Positions 36,778 through 46,745 are shown, counted from the stretch's first letter. The stretch: DNA of 64,000 nucleotides from Colivivens sp963640465 (GCA_963640465.1 CAVHYP010000002.1:29517-93516), one strand, 5' to 3'. A program made the numbers and translations. The notes: generated by a model not told the origin, from the sequence alone.

Positions 36778-36863
36778 CAAGCAAAACTGAACTTTGTTTT
36801 TACATCAAGTAAAACCGGATTTCAATTCTCAATCAAGCAAATCCTTAATCAAGCAAAACTGAA
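36776..36863. repeat. 28-bp-spaced repeats filling the DUF2752-dispanin spacer
   Basis: ATCAAGCAAAACTGAA at 36776-36791 and 36848-36863, with variants ATCAAGTAAAACCGGA at 36804 and ATCAAGCAAATCCTTA at 36832. The first three are exactly 28 bp apart. The first copy overlaps the DUF2752 start codon and the last abuts the stop of the upstream gene. Confidence 0.85.
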
Positions 36864-36864
36864 T

Positions 36865-37596
36865 TCACCCAACATGACCGTAATCTACCGGTAAGGAAAT
36901 GAAATAGATGGCAGTAGATATGAATGTGATCAATATATAGCCTATCCCAATAACCATGCCCCATAGTGCCCATACCTTTGCTTTCCTAGCCGCTTCATGA
37001 GCTTCCTTGAATGCACCGATATTCCACAAAGACTCAACCTTTGAAGCATAGACGATAGACACAATACCAAAGGGAATGCAGCATAATGCTGTGCACAATA
37101 CAGCCCACACAATATGCGACTTTGGTTTGTCTACATAAACGCTGTCCGTAGTATAAGGATTGTAAGACAGATGTTCGCTGTCACGATTTGTCTGTTGCCT
37201 GTTGTGTTGCCGTTTATTATTATCATTATCATCATCAGAGTCGGACATGCTATATTCATATCTGGCTTGTGCTGAGTCACCATCATAACGGCGATAGTTA
37301 TCATGACTATCACGTCGGCTGCCATAGGAATCATCATGGTAATAGCCTTGACGGCTATCATAAGAAGAATCATGGTGGCTGTCATAGGATGAATCATGAT
37401 GATTACCTTGAGTACTGCCATGCAAAGAGTCATGACGGTTGTCATGGGAATTGTCACTGGAATCGTCTGGCGAGATGTATCGACCGGTATCATAAAGATG
37501 ATCGTTGGCATGGTCGTAAGGAGCATCTGCGCGAAGATCGATCCCATCAAGCCAATGGGCATGTTCGTCTCGCTGATAGTTTGAATTAAACCCCAT
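36865..37596 (-). CDS. CD225/dispanin-like membrane protein with a His/Asp/Ser-rich N-terminus
   Basis: A 243-residue protein. Residues about 1-155 are of extreme low complexity, dominated by His, Asp, Ser, Tyr, Asn and Arg with DSSYDSHHD-type repeats. Residues about 158-235 form the CD225 domain: first span VWAVLCTALCCIPFGIVSIV, the conserved loop YASKVESLWNIGAFKEA with AARKAKVWALW, then a second span. This is the fold of IFITM proteins and bacterial DUF4190-like proteins. The tail could bind metal, but that is inference. It lies 6 bp downstream of dpp7. Confidence 0.82.
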   Translation of the reverse strand: MGFNSNYQRDEHAHWLDGIDLRADAPYDHANDHLYDTGRYISPDDSSDNSHDNRHDSLHGSTQGNHHDSSYDSHHDSSYDSRQGYYHDDSYGSRRDSHDNYRRYDGDSAQARYEYSMSDSDDDNDNNKRQHNRQQTNRDSEHLSYNPYTTDSVYVDKPKSHIVWAVLCTALCCIPFGIVSIVYASKVESLWNIGAFKEAHEAARKAKVWALWGMVIGIGYILITFISTAIYFISLPVDYGHVG

Positions 37597-37602
37597 AGTC
37601 TT

Positions 37603-39705
37603 CTACTCTAAAGTCAACTCATTGATGATACGTTCTCCCTTACTGAACTTGTCGATGACTGACAAGACATAGCGGATGTCGACGCCTATCGTGCGTTGCA
37701 GTTTTTCATCGAACTTCAAGTCACCACTCATTGCTTCCCAGTTGCCGTCGAATGCAAGACCGATCAAACGTCCGTTGCCGTCGAACATTCCACTTCCGCT
37801 GTTTCCTCCAGTGATGTCGTTATTGGTAAGGAAGCAGAGCGGCATCTGACCAATGGTCTTGTCCTTGTAACGACCGCCAAAGTCACCGGTCTTCAACCAT
37901 TTTAGGACTGACGGGGTCAAGTCGTAGTCGTGGTTCGCATGATTCTTTTCGTTCTTGTCTAACAAAGACTGAGGCAGAGTGTAGCATACATAGTTAAGAT
38001 CTGCAGAAGGAGAATAACCTTCTACGATTCCGTAACTCATGCGCAGAGTAAAATTGGCATCCGGATAATATTCATGGTCTTTGTTCATCTCACGTATGGC
38101 ATTGCCAAGCAATCGCTCATACTCATTCGTGTTGTCGGCATGATAGAGGGAATAGACTTTGGAGAGAACGCTGAATGCCACATCATACATCGGGTCTGAA
38201 TAGATGTCATCGTAAGTACGGATGTTTTTCAATTTTTTCCTGTCTGTTAATGCTGACTTTGAGTAGAGGTTGTCGGTGTAGGCATCAACGTCGCCATTGT
38301 ACGCCTCATCAATCTCGTTGTAGAAATCGGGCTCACAGTCTTTGCTGACTGCCATCTTGCGATAGTTCTTTATCATTGCGGCAAACACTTTCTTGTCGAG
38401 GTCGATGTCAATGTCCTTGTAGGTTTCTGCAATTGTCTTTTTCAAGTCTTCTGCTTCATTGCCGTCATCATGCAGGCGACGAATCAGGCGTGAGAGGCAG
38501 AACTGCAGGATGTCGCTGCCTGAGTCAAATGATTCTTGAATCAGCTCCATGGTGTAGTTGTCGTTGAAGTTGCGTGCATACAAAGTCTTCAGTGAATCGA
38601 GTATGCCCACGTATTGTGTCTTGCCGTTTGTACGCACCCATTCATCCACCTCGCGTTCCAGATCTTGCTTTTCCTTGATGACATTAAGGTTGTTCAGTGC
38701 CTTGTTTTGTCCAAGTGAGAACTTCCAGTAGTTGGAGCTTGAAGCATACTTTGACGCATACATGATTCTTATCTTGTCATCCTTCTGCATTGCTTCCTTG
38801 AGAATGTCCAGTTTCACAGTCCTCACTTCATAGCGCAGATGGTTGGTGGTCTTCATCGTGTTGTCGATTCCGTAACTGCTCAGATAGCGGTCAGTGCTGC
38901 CCGGATAACCGAATGTCATGCAGAAGGAACCTGGCTGATAGCCTTGGGTAGATACATGTGCATACTTCTTTGGATGGAAAGGCACATTGTCTTTGCTGTA
39001 GTCGGCCGGTTTGTTGTCCTTGCCTGCATAGATGCGGAACACGCTGAAATCGCAAGTCTGACGAGGCCACATCCAGTTGTCGGTGTCGCCGCCGAACTTA
39101 CCAAGGCTTTGAGGCGGAGCACACACAAGACGGATATCGTCGTAGCGCTGGTAAACCGACAAGTAGTATTTGCTTCCTTTATAGTAAGCTGTTATCTCGC
39201 CATAAACGCGGTTGAGAGTATCGAGCACTTCATTCTGAATAATCGCGGCAATGCTGTCTACATACAGTGCTTTCTGAGTTTGGTCCATTCCATCTGTTCC
39301 TTCCAGCAGTCTGTCTGTCACGTCAACCGTGCTGAGGTGGAATGCCACATACAGTTCTGGGTTAGGCAATTCTTCTTTCTGCTTCTTGGCATAGAATCCG
39401 TTCTTCAGATAATCGTGCCTTGTAGTTGAATGCGACTGTATTGCATCAAAACCACAATGGTGATTGGTGAACACGAGTCCATCGGGACTTACCACAACAC
39501 CGGAGCAAAAGCCTCCGAACATGACGATTGCATCGTTGAGAGCTGCACCATTGGGATTGTAAATCTCATTTGGCGTGAGCTTCAATCCAAGAGACTGGAG
39601 TACGCTGTCAGTTCTTGCAGAGATGTTTCCAATCATCCACATTCCCTCGTCTGCTCTAGCAACCAATGCCAAGAGACTGAATAAAGATACCAAAATTCGT
39701 TTCAT
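37603..39705 (-). CDS. dpp7: Dipeptidyl-peptidase 7 (S46 family)
   Basis: A 700-residue periplasmic serine exopeptidase that releases dipeptides from peptide N-termini, important in asaccharolytic Bacteroidales. It has a signal peptide (LVARA-DEG). The catalytic His lies in TNHHCGFDAIQ (about 82-83) and the Ser in GGNSGSGMFDG (636). The S1-pocket position is Gly in LAFDGNWEAMSG (654), as in DPP7, which prefers hydrophobic residues; DPP11 has Arg there for Asp/Glu. The dispanin-like gene follows after 6 bp. Confidence 0.92.
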   Translation of the reverse strand: MKRILVSLFSLLALVARADEGMWMIGNISARTDSVLQSLGLKLTPNEIYNPNGAALNDAIVMFGGFCSGVVVSPDGLVFTNHHCGFDAIQSHSTTRHDYLKNGFYAKKQKEELPNPELYVAFHLSTVDVTDRLLEGTDGMDQTQKALYVDSIAAIIQNEVLDTLNRVYGEITAYYKGSKYYLSVYQRYDDIRLVCAPPQSLGKFGGDTDNWMWPRQTCDFSVFRIYAGKDNKPADYSKDNVPFHPKKYAHVSTQGYQPGSFCMTFGYPGSTDRYLSSYGIDNTMKTTNHLRYEVRTVKLDILKEAMQKDDKIRIMYASKYASSSNYWKFSLGQNKALNNLNVIKEKQDLEREVDEWVRTNGKTQYVGILDSLKTLYARNFNDNYTMELIQESFDSGSDILQFCLSRLIRRLHDDGNEAEDLKKTIAETYKDIDIDLDKKVFAAMIKNYRKMAVSKDCEPDFYNEIDEAYNGDVDAYTDNLYSKSALTDRKKLKNIRTYDDIYSDPMYDVAFSVLSKVYSLYHADNTNEYERLLGNAIREMNKDHEYYPDANFTLRMSYGIVEGYSPSADLNYVCYTLPQSLLDKNEKNHANHDYDLTPSVLKWLKTGDFGGRYKDKTIGQMPLCFLTNNDITGGNSGSGMFDGNGRLIGLAFDGNWEAMSGDLKFDEKLQRTIGVDIRYVLSVIDKFSKGERIINELTLE

Positions 39706-39743
39706 TGCTACTCGTGTTATTGTTGGGTTCGTATTATGTTAAC

Positions 39744-39880
39744 TTCATATTCTACCGATGGTTTCGTACGATTGTCGGTTTCGTATTCCACCGATTGCAT
39801 CGTACCATTATCGGCCTAGTATTTCATCGATGATTTCGCATCCTACCGATGGATTCGTACTGTTGCTGGCTTCGAATTCA
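39744..39880. repeat. Degenerate repeats of about 36 bp between dpp7 and the flippase gene
   Basis: Units beginning about 39744, 39779 and 39815 share the elements TATTCTACCGAT, TTCGTACxATTxTCGG and close variants, with a partial fourth unit running towards the flippase stop codon at 39878. Confidence 0.65.
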
Positions 39881-41326
39881 TCTCTTGAAATATTTGCCGA
39901 TAACTGGCAAGTGGCTCAGTGGGAAGTCGTGGTAGACGATGTGTGCCACGAAGAGTAGGATGAGCAGTGTGTTCACTGCCAGTTGTTCTACCATTGACCA
40001 GTCTTCTGGTACGAATTCTATTGCTGCAAACAGCGCTACTGCCAGTAGCACATAAATCAAGATGCTCTCGACCGGATAGTTGATTGGATTCTTTATCTGT
40101 CCGACAACATAGCTCAGCACCATTGCTGTGCCATATCCGGCAAAGCCTCCCCATGCACATGCCATGTAACCATAGCGTGGTATTCCCCAGATATTGACTG
40201 CAAACAGCACTGCGCATCCAACGAACGAGAACACTGCGCCATACATTGTCTTGTCAATCAACTTGTACCAGAACGAGAGGTTGAAGTACACTCCCATCAT
40301 GATTTCAGCAGCCATGACTATAGGCACAACCTTGAGCCCTTCCCTGTAGTCGGCACCTATCAAGTGCTGTAGTATTGGCATATAACCCACCACGCAGAGG
40401 AAAGCCAACAGCGTGAAGATGATGAAGTACTTCATTGCTGAGGCATAGTACTCGTTCTTGTCGTTGTCCTTGTTCTTTGCAAAGACGATGGGTTCGTAGG
40501 CATAGCGGAATGCCTGAGTTATCATTGCCATAATCATTGCTATCTTCACGCAAGCACCGTAGATTCCCAGTTGTATTTCTGCATCACCTCTGTCGGGATA
40601 AACCAGGGGGAAAATCATCTTGTCGGCTGTCTGGTTGAGAATGCCTGCAATTCCGAGGATGAGCAGTGGCCAGGAATAAAGAATCATCTGCTTCATGAGT
40701 TTGCTGTCCACGTGCCATTTGATTTTGAACAGTCCCGGGATGAACAGAAGTGTGATGAATCCTGTGCACCAGAGATTGATGCAGAACACATAGAACACCT
40801 CTGTCTTGCCAAGCCAAAGGAAGTAGATGCAGTTGAGTCCGATGTTCAGCAGGATGAACAGCAACTTTAGCGATGCAAAACGGATTGGCCGTTTCTGGAA
40901 ACGCAAGTAACTGAACGGCAGTGCCTGCAAAGCATCCAGCGATACAACTACTGCCATCATCAGCAAATAGTCGTGGTGGTCAGCATAGCCCAGAGCATTG
41001 CTTATGGGTGAGATGAAGATCGTCACGCAGGCGAGGAAGATGGCTGTAAGGATTGCAATCATCGAGAAACCAGTGGAGAAAACCGTGTCTGGTTTCTCTC
41101 CCTCTTTGTTGGCAAAGCGGAAGAGGGTAGTTTCCATGCCGAAGGTGAGGATGACCAATATCAGGGCTGTGTAAGCATAGATGTTCGTGCTCACGCCGTA
41201 GTCGCCTGATTCCTTGGGCATGCAGTGTGTGTAGAGCGGAACAAGCAGATAGTTGAGGAATCGTCCTACGATGCTGCTCAATCCGTAGATTGCCGTATCT
41301 TTTAATAGTCCTTTTAGATTTGCCAT
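39878..41326 (-). CDS. Polysaccharide/oligosaccharide flippase (MOP superfamily)
   Basis: A 482-residue membrane protein with about 14 predicted spans. The N-terminal block (DTAIYGLSSIVGRFLNYLLV) is typical of the polysaccharide transport (Wzx-like) branch, which moves lipid-linked glycans across the inner membrane. I use ATG 41326 (MANLKGLLKD); an in-frame upstream ATG at 41338 is possible. The start codon lies inside a 29-bp duplication shared with the ruvB stop. No glycosyltransferase cluster is adjacent, so the substrate is unknown. Confidence 0.85.
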   Translation of the reverse strand: MANLKGLLKDTAIYGLSSIVGRFLNYLLVPLYTHCMPKESGDYGVSTNIYAYTALILVILTFGMETTLFRFANKEGEKPDTVFSTGFSMIAILTAIFLACVTIFISPISNALGYADHHDYLLMMAVVVSLDALQALPFSYLRFQKRPIRFASLKLLFILLNIGLNCIYFLWLGKTEVFYVFCINLWCTGFITLLFIPGLFKIKWHVDSKLMKQMILYSWPLLILGIAGILNQTADKMIFPLVYPDRGDAEIQLGIYGACVKIAMIMAMITQAFRYAYEPIVFAKNKDNDKNEYYASAMKYFIIFTLLAFLCVVGYMPILQHLIGADYREGLKVVPIVMAAEIMMGVYFNLSFWYKLIDKTMYGAVFSFVGCAVLFAVNIWGIPRYGYMACAWGGFAGYGTAMVLSYVVGQIKNPINYPVESILIYVLLAVALFAAIEFVPEDWSMVEQLAVNTLLILLFVAHIVYHDFPLSHLPVIGKYFKR

Positions 41327-41379
41327 AAGTACTGTCAATTAATAAGTACAGCCATAAGTGCCGTCAATTAAACAAGTCA
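41322..41379. repeat. 29-bp duplication of the ruvB stop-flippase start junction
   Basis: Two adjacent 29-bp units (41322-41350 and 41351-41379) share GCCATAAGT and GTCAATTAA. The flippase start codon is in the first and the ruvB stop codon in the second, and each unit carries a relic of the other's signal. The whole junction appears to have been tandemly duplicated. Confidence 0.8.
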
Positions 41380-42407
41380 TTCATTCCACCGCCTTTGGAG
41401 ACTGGCATTGTGCGTCCGAGATGGCTGTACGCAAGTTCGGTCACCTCACGTCCACGCGGAGTACGCTTCAGGAAACCTTCCTTGATGAGGAATGGTTCGT
41501 AGACTTCCTCCACTGTCCCTGATTCTTCGCCTACTGCAGTGGCAATTGTGCCGATGCCAACAGGTCCGCCGCTGAACTTGTCGATGATGGTGAGGAGAAT
41601 CTTGTTGTCAATCTCGTCCAGTCCATACTTGTCGATGTTGAGGGCCTCGAGTGCGATGTTTGCAATCTCTGTGGTTATGGTTCCGTTTCCCTTTACCTGG
41701 GCAAAATCGCGTACTCGCCTCAGCAGTGCATTTGCAATACGTGGGGTTCCACGGCTGCGGCTTGCTATCTCGTATGCGCTCTTTGTTTCGCAAGGAATAT
41801 TGAGCAGGTTGGCGCTTCGCATTATGATCTTGGTCAACACCTCAGCATCGTAGTACTCCAGGTGGAGGTTGATTCCGAAGCGTGCACGCAGAGGTGCGGT
41901 CAAGAGTCCGCTGCGTGTTGTTGCGCCTACAAGTGTGAATGGGTTGAGGTCGATCTGAATGCTGCGTGCTGACGGACCTTTGTCAATCATTATATCGATG
42001 CGATAGTCCTCCATTGCCGAGTAGAGGTATTCCTCCACCACGGGACTGAGTCTGTGGATTTCGTCGATGAAGAGCACATCGTTTGGTTCGAGTGAAGTAA
42101 GTATGCCTGCCAGGTCGCCTGGCTTGTCGAGCACCGGACCTGACGTCATCTTGAAGCCTACTCCCAGTTCGTTGGCAATGATTTGCGATAGGGTGGTCTT
42201 TCCAAGTCCTGGAGGACCGTGGAGCAGTGTGTGGTCAAGAGGTTCACCGCGATACTTGGCTGCTTCAACGAAGATTTTCAGGTTTTCGACAATCTTTGCC
42301 TGGCCTGAGAAATCGCTGAAGTGAAGCGGGCGAAGAGCATTCTCGAAGTCTTTCTCCTTGCTGCTGCCTACGTATTGTTCTTCGTGTATGTCAAATTCTT
42401 CTTTCAT
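41364..42407 (-). CDS. ruvB: Holliday junction branch migration helicase RuvB
   Basis: A 347-residue AAA+ motor that drives branch migration with RuvA. Walker A is GPPGLGKTTL, Walker B is DVLFIDEIHRLSP, sensor 1 lies in GATTRSGLLTAPLRARFG, and the C-terminal winged helix contains GGPVGIGTIATAVGEE and FLKRTPRGREVTELA. The ATG at 42407 is preferred to the TTG just before it. It lies 38 bp upstream of the flippase gene on the same strand. ruvA and ruvC are not in the window. Confidence 0.97.
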   Translation of the reverse strand: MKEEFDIHEEQYVGSSKEKDFENALRPLHFSDFSGQAKIVENLKIFVEAAKYRGEPLDHTLLHGPPGLGKTTLSQIIANELGVGFKMTSGPVLDKPGDLAGILTSLEPNDVLFIDEIHRLSPVVEEYLYSAMEDYRIDIMIDKGPSARSIQIDLNPFTLVGATTRSGLLTAPLRARFGINLHLEYYDAEVLTKIIMRSANLLNIPCETKSAYEIASRSRGTPRIANALLRRVRDFAQVKGNGTITTEIANIALEALNIDKYGLDEIDNKILLTIIDKFSGGPVGIGTIATAVGEESGTVEEVYEPFLIKEGFLKRTPRGREVTELAYSHLGRTMPVSKGGGMNDLFN

Positions 42408-42439
42408 CAATCAGTGTACACCTTATTATTATATTTTAT

Positions 42440-42566
42440 GGGCGGAACTAACACCGCCATTTGTGTTATAAGCGGAACCGAGAACCGAAACTGCCATTTT
42501 TTTCGGCATAACTAAAACCTCCATTCATATTATAGGCAGGATAAAACTGTCATTCAAATTATGGAT
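42440..42566. repeat. Degenerate 30-34 bp tandem repeats upstream of ruvB
   Basis: Four successive units share GGCGGAAC/GGCATAAC-type starts, a central CCGCCATT/CTGCCATT/CTCCATTC/CTGTCATTC, and TATTATA-like ends, in steps of about 30, 34, 30 and 30 bp. They occupy the front of the 371-base spacer before the terminator of the next gene; no coding sequence is seen. Confidence 0.65.
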
Positions 42567-42718
42567 GGGTTATAACTTTTCCGCCGTTGGCTTCACGCCT
42601 CATACAGTTCATGCAGTCCTCTCTACGGGGCGAAGAAACTGTAGATGCGTAGTGCAGTACAAAGATAAGAAAAAATTTTGAAACAGAGAGCGGATTTTTC
42701 AAATATTTGAAGTTGAAG

Positions 42719-42752
42719 ATAAAAAAGATGCCCGGAGTTTCCTCCGGGCATC
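42719..42752 (-). terminator. Terminator of the large secreted protein gene
   Basis: An 11-bp perfect stem (GATGCCCGGAG at 42727-42737, CTCCGGGCATC at 42742-42752) is followed on the minus strand by TTTTTT. It lies 27 bp past the stop codon at 42779. Confidence 0.92.
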
Positions 42753-42778
42753 CGTATTGTTGTATTTGGTTTGTCTGA

Positions 42779-45700
42779 TTACTTAACCAATACTTTCTTG
42801 CCGTTGATGATATTGATTCCCTTCTGAGGTGCAGAGAGTTTCTGACCTGCGAGGTTGTAAATACCCTTGACTGCAACTTCTTCTGCTTCGTTGATGTCTT
42901 CGATAGCTGTTGGAGTACTTGTTCCAAGATAGTAGAGCTCGAAGTTGTCAAAGATTGCCCAGTCGTTAGTGAAGCCTGTTCTGCCTTCTGTCTTGGCTCC
43001 GATACGGAGAACACCGTCCTCGCCGACCTGTACGGCAGCAGTTGAGTTGTTGTAGTATCCTGCCTCGAACCATGCGTTGGCTGATGCCATGTTGTCAGGT
43101 ACATAGAGCGTAGCGTCTGTTGCACCTACATTTGAGCAGCGGCTAGTTGTAGTTCCGATTTCAGTTACCTGGTCTGCAGTGAGAAGTGCGCTTGCGTTTG
43201 AAACTGAAGCAACCAAAGTAGAAACTGTAGCTACTGATGAAGTAGCGTAGAGCTGTACGAAGCGTGCTGAGTCTGGGTTAGCAAGCTCAATTGCATAGTC
43301 GTTAGTTGCACCTCCACGGCGATAGAAAGCGTCAGCCTTCAGGATGTAGTAACCTGCTGGCAGACCACCGAGATCCTGGTAAGTGTCGAAGTCCGTTGCA
43401 TAGCGCTCTGCACATGGAGCTGTTGTGCCGCCAGCACTGAAGCTTGAACCGCTCCAGCCTGTGAAGTCGCCCACTGTGTCGAATGTAGCGTTGGTGATTA
43501 CTGCTGATACGTTAACTGGATTCTCTTCAGTTGCAACAGAGGTGTCAACACCTGCTTCGTTCAATGCTGCAGAAGTGTTGATTGCGCTGATCATGAGGTT
43601 CGCCTGCTTGTAGAGGTCTTCTGCCTCTGCATTTGTAAGGCTCTTGTTGTCGATACCTGGTTCGATTTCGTCAATGACTTCCATTCCCTTTGCAATGATT
43701 GCCTCGTCTGCTACATCCTGATAAGTCTCGAGAGCTTCGCTGAGTGAACCATAAATGTCGGAGAGGTTCTGGTAGTCTGTGATTGAAGTTTTGGCATAAG
43801 TCAATGCTTCCTGAGCCTGAGCTGTAGCAGCCATACAAGCGTCACCGTTGCCTGAAGCGTAAGCGTCAGTCATTGCTGTGATAGCTGCAGTTGCCTTGTC
43901 CTGAGCGTCTGATCCGTAGTATTCAGCTTCGTCGAATACTTTCTGGAGGGCAGCTGTGAGTTCGTCGATCTGAGCCTTGTATGCGTCAGCACCTGCGCCC
44001 TGATAGAAGAGACGGAAGTTGTCGAAGATTACCCAACCGGTCTTTACGTCGTTCTTGATACCGATGCGAACGCTGTCGCCATCATTTGCAACTGTGAAGT
44101 AGAGTTCTACTACATAGTCCTGGTGATCGTTGTTGTAGAAGTGGTAGTTCGCACCTGGCATTCCGTTTGGAATGTAAGCGGGAGTTTCATCGGTTCCGAC
44201 ATTTTTATCGTCCCACCATGTTCCGTCAGAGAACAATTGGTCTGTAGAAGCATACTTGTAGATGTGGTTCACCTTTGTCTGAGTGCCATTAGCATACAGA
44301 ACCGCGAAGATGTTTGCATCGCCATAATTTGCGTAGTCTGAAGCTGCATTGCTGGCTCCAGTGTAAGAGCCTACTCCATCGTTGCGCTCGAATGCCTGAC
44401 AAGTCAGTTTGTAGCTTCCCTTTGGCATGTTAGGAATAACCTGGTACATATCGAATACAGCCCGATAAACTTCTGCATTACCTGAGGTCAGTTCCACTCC
44501 AGCAAGAGTTCCAGCTGTATTTTCGTTGATACCGCCCCATGCAGGAGATGCGCCTGTTGTGCTCCATCCCGAGAACTTAGTGTCGAAGTCTGGGTTGGTG
44601 ATAAGAGCTGTCAGCTCGTCACCATCCTCGGCATTTGCAGTGATGTAGTTGATGATCACGTCGTTCATCTGCTTCTCTGCAGCTGCGATGTATTCAGAAG
44701 TAGCAGTCCCGTCGTTGTATGCTTCTTCCCACTCCATGTAGAGGTCGCCGAGAAGGTCGCTTACACCTGCGAACTTGGTCTCATTAAATACTTCCTGCTT
44801 AGTCTGGTTTTCTTCCATGTAGCCAGCTAATTCAACGTATTCAGTAATAGAAAGGTCGAGTGCCTTGACTGCAGCTGTCAATGACTCTTTTATTGCCTGA
44901 TAGTCAGCTGTTGCATTCTTTGCCTCGTCAAGAATCTTTGAATACTCAGCCTTTACATCAGCGTTTGCAATAACATCGTCAAGAGATGGATATTTAGCTT
45001 CAGCTGATTTTACAGCTGCATCGAGAACCACCTTGTATGGGTCTTCTGTGACTTCTCCATAATAAACGAGTGTGAAGTTGTCACCGCCGATCCAGTTGGC
45101 TGAAGTATTGCTTGTGCGCAGACCCATTTTGATGTCACCGCCACCACTGATGAATGTCAGTTCGAAACGCTCTGGAACGCCGTTGCCTGTAGAAATGGCT
45201 GTGTACATGTCAATGCCACCGCCAGTTGCAAACAGCTGAACACCTTCTACTGGGCTTGAATTGCCATCCTGGTTGACAGCGATGAAATCACCGGTAAGAA
45301 CATACTTGCCGGCTGGCAGGCCAGTGATAGTCTGGCTCAGTTCTGCATCACCGATAGCACGGTATTTACGGTTCTTGTTGAATGTTGTTCCTTCTCCAGC
45401 CCATGCCTCGATGAATCCGCTTATTGTTACATCGCCGTTAGTATAAGAAGTGCTCTGATAACCGATATTTGAGGCAGATGTGCCTTTTACGAATGTGCAA
45501 GTCCAGCCAGTGGTGTTTCCTGTAGAGAAGTCTGGATTTGTCAACAAGCTTGTAGCGTCCTTTGGATGATCCTCAGAGGCACCGTCAAGGACAGCTATAA
45601 CATCCATACTGCGTACTGCATTCTGGAGTTCTGTTTTTGCAACTGAAATGTCATCGGAAGTGAAGCTATCCTGCAGAAGAACTGCCTTCTCAGCCGATGC

Positions 45701-46522
45701 GTCAATGCTTGGATAAGTCGTTGCAACTTCTGCGATATACAGACTCAGGTCAATTGCAGACTGAAGTACAGCTTTGACCGAATCAAGTTCTGCCTCAGTT
45801 GAAGCTGTATTGTTGTAAACGGCGTTTATACCGGCAAGATTGATGTCGGCATTGTGTGCCTTTGCACTGTCAATTACAACTTCAAGTCCTTTCGCAGCGA
45901 AGTAAGCTGCATACTGGTCAGCCATTGCTTCATAAACCTCTGGGGCAATTAGTTGCCAGTCAACCTGATACTGGTGACCAGCCACAACGTCAGTAATGTC
46001 CAGGAGCGGTGAAATCGGACCATTGATTGCAGCACCATCATATTGATCGAAACCAATGTAGCAAGATGGATAGCCACTCTTGCTGAACTCCGGATTGGCG
46101 TCAGCTCCGACAATACGGTAAACATTATTGCCTTGGTCCTCAATCTCAAACATATAGTTTGCTTGTGTGCCGCGGTCTACAAACATTTGTGTTTCAGAGT
46201 CAATGAAGAGTTTCTTCCAACTCTTCTTGATTAATGAAGAGTCGTTGATAAGATAGGTCTTCCCATCCCAAGCATCATCTACCAGATACTTTGAGAAGTA
46301 GACCTTTAATGCTGGAGTTCCGATACTTGCCTGAGTTCCCCATGCGTTGCCTTCTGTGAAGAAAGCCTGTGCATCTTTGTTGTAGAGGTAATAGTAATGA
46401 TATTCATCATCACTCGATACCTCAAATGAAGTCGTAGAAGCAGGCACTGGACGAGTCCACTGTGCAAAAGCTGCTACACTCATCAACAACGTCGAGCACA
46501 ACAAAAGTAATTTTTTGTTCAT
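42779..46522 (-). CDS. Large secreted multi-module protein with type IX-like sorting end
   Basis: A 1247-residue exported protein with a signal peptide cut near AAFA-QWT. Three similar beta-sandwich modules of about 160-200 residues each start with a TNPDFDT-GWS motif and end with a FDNF-LYY motif (about 325-490, 645-835 and 1005-1210). They alternate with Ala-rich helical segments of about 120-160 residues, FIVAR-like in appearance. The C-terminus (GIYNLAGQKLSAPQKGINII) is the short sorting end common in Prevotella. Carbohydrate binding is inferred from the jelly-roll pattern. No catalytic domain was seen. It has a leader of about 220 nt. Confidence 0.78.
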   Translation of the reverse strand: MNKKLLLLCSTLLMSVAAFAQWTRPVPASTTSFEVSSDDEYHYYYLYNKDAQAFFTEGNAWGTQASIGTPALKVYFSKYLVDDAWDGKTYLINDSSLIKKSWKKLFIDSETQMFVDRGTQANYMFEIEDQGNNVYRIVGADANPEFSKSGYPSCYIGFDQYDGAAINGPISPLLDITDVVAGHQYQVDWQLIAPEVYEAMADQYAAYFAAKGLEVVIDSAKAHNADINLAGINAVYNNTASTEAELDSVKAVLQSAIDLSLYIAEVATTYPSIDASAEKAVLLQDSFTSDDISVAKTELQNAVRSMDVIAVLDGASEDHPKDATSLLTNPDFSTGNTTGWTCTFVKGTSASNIGYQSTSYTNGDVTISGFIEAWAGEGTTFNKNRKYRAIGDAELSQTITGLPAGKYVLTGDFIAVNQDGNSSPVEGVQLFATGGGIDMYTAISTGNGVPERFELTFISGGGDIKMGLRTSNTSANWIGGDNFTLVYYGEVTEDPYKVVLDAAVKSAEAKYPSLDDVIANADVKAEYSKILDEAKNATADYQAIKESLTAAVKALDLSITEYVELAGYMEENQTKQEVFNETKFAGVSDLLGDLYMEWEEAYNDGTATSEYIAAAEKQMNDVIINYITANAEDGDELTALITNPDFDTKFSGWSTTGASPAWGGINENTAGTLAGVELTSGNAEVYRAVFDMYQVIPNMPKGSYKLTCQAFERNDGVGSYTGASNAASDYANYGDANIFAVLYANGTQTKVNHIYKYASTDQLFSDGTWWDDKNVGTDETPAYIPNGMPGANYHFYNNDHQDYVVELYFTVANDGDSVRIGIKNDVKTGWVIFDNFRLFYQGAGADAYKAQIDELTAALQKVFDEAEYYGSDAQDKATAAITAMTDAYASGNGDACMAATAQAQEALTYAKTSITDYQNLSDIYGSLSEALETYQDVADEAIIAKGMEVIDEIEPGIDNKSLTNAEAEDLYKQANLMISAINTSAALNEAGVDTSVATEENPVNVSAVITNATFDTVGDFTGWSGSSFSAGGTTAPCAERYATDFDTYQDLGGLPAGYYILKADAFYRRGGATNDYAIELANPDSARFVQLYATSSVATVSTLVASVSNASALLTADQVTEIGTTTSRCSNVGATDATLYVPDNMASANAWFEAGYYNNSTAAVQVGEDGVLRIGAKTEGRTGFTNDWAIFDNFELYYLGTSTPTAIEDINEAEEVAVKGIYNLAGQKLSAPQKGINIINGKKVLVK

Positions 46523-46745
46523 ACTGTTAATGTTTTAATTAGTAATAAGTTAATAATATAAAATATGTTGTATATAATAATCTCATCTTCACCACTATCA
46601 CTTCTGCTTTGAGAGACTGGCATACCCACGAAGAGCGCTTATCTAAACTTGAGGCAAAAACCCAAACACCCGAGAGAGTCTACATCCATATTTGAATGGT
46701 GTAAGTTTTAGTCATTGGTGTTACTCCACAAAGGGATTTCAATCG

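Noticed and set aside
41327..41338. Upstream ATG start for the flippase gene
   Set aside because: The four extra codons lie in the 29-bp duplication; MANLKG fits the family N-terminus better.
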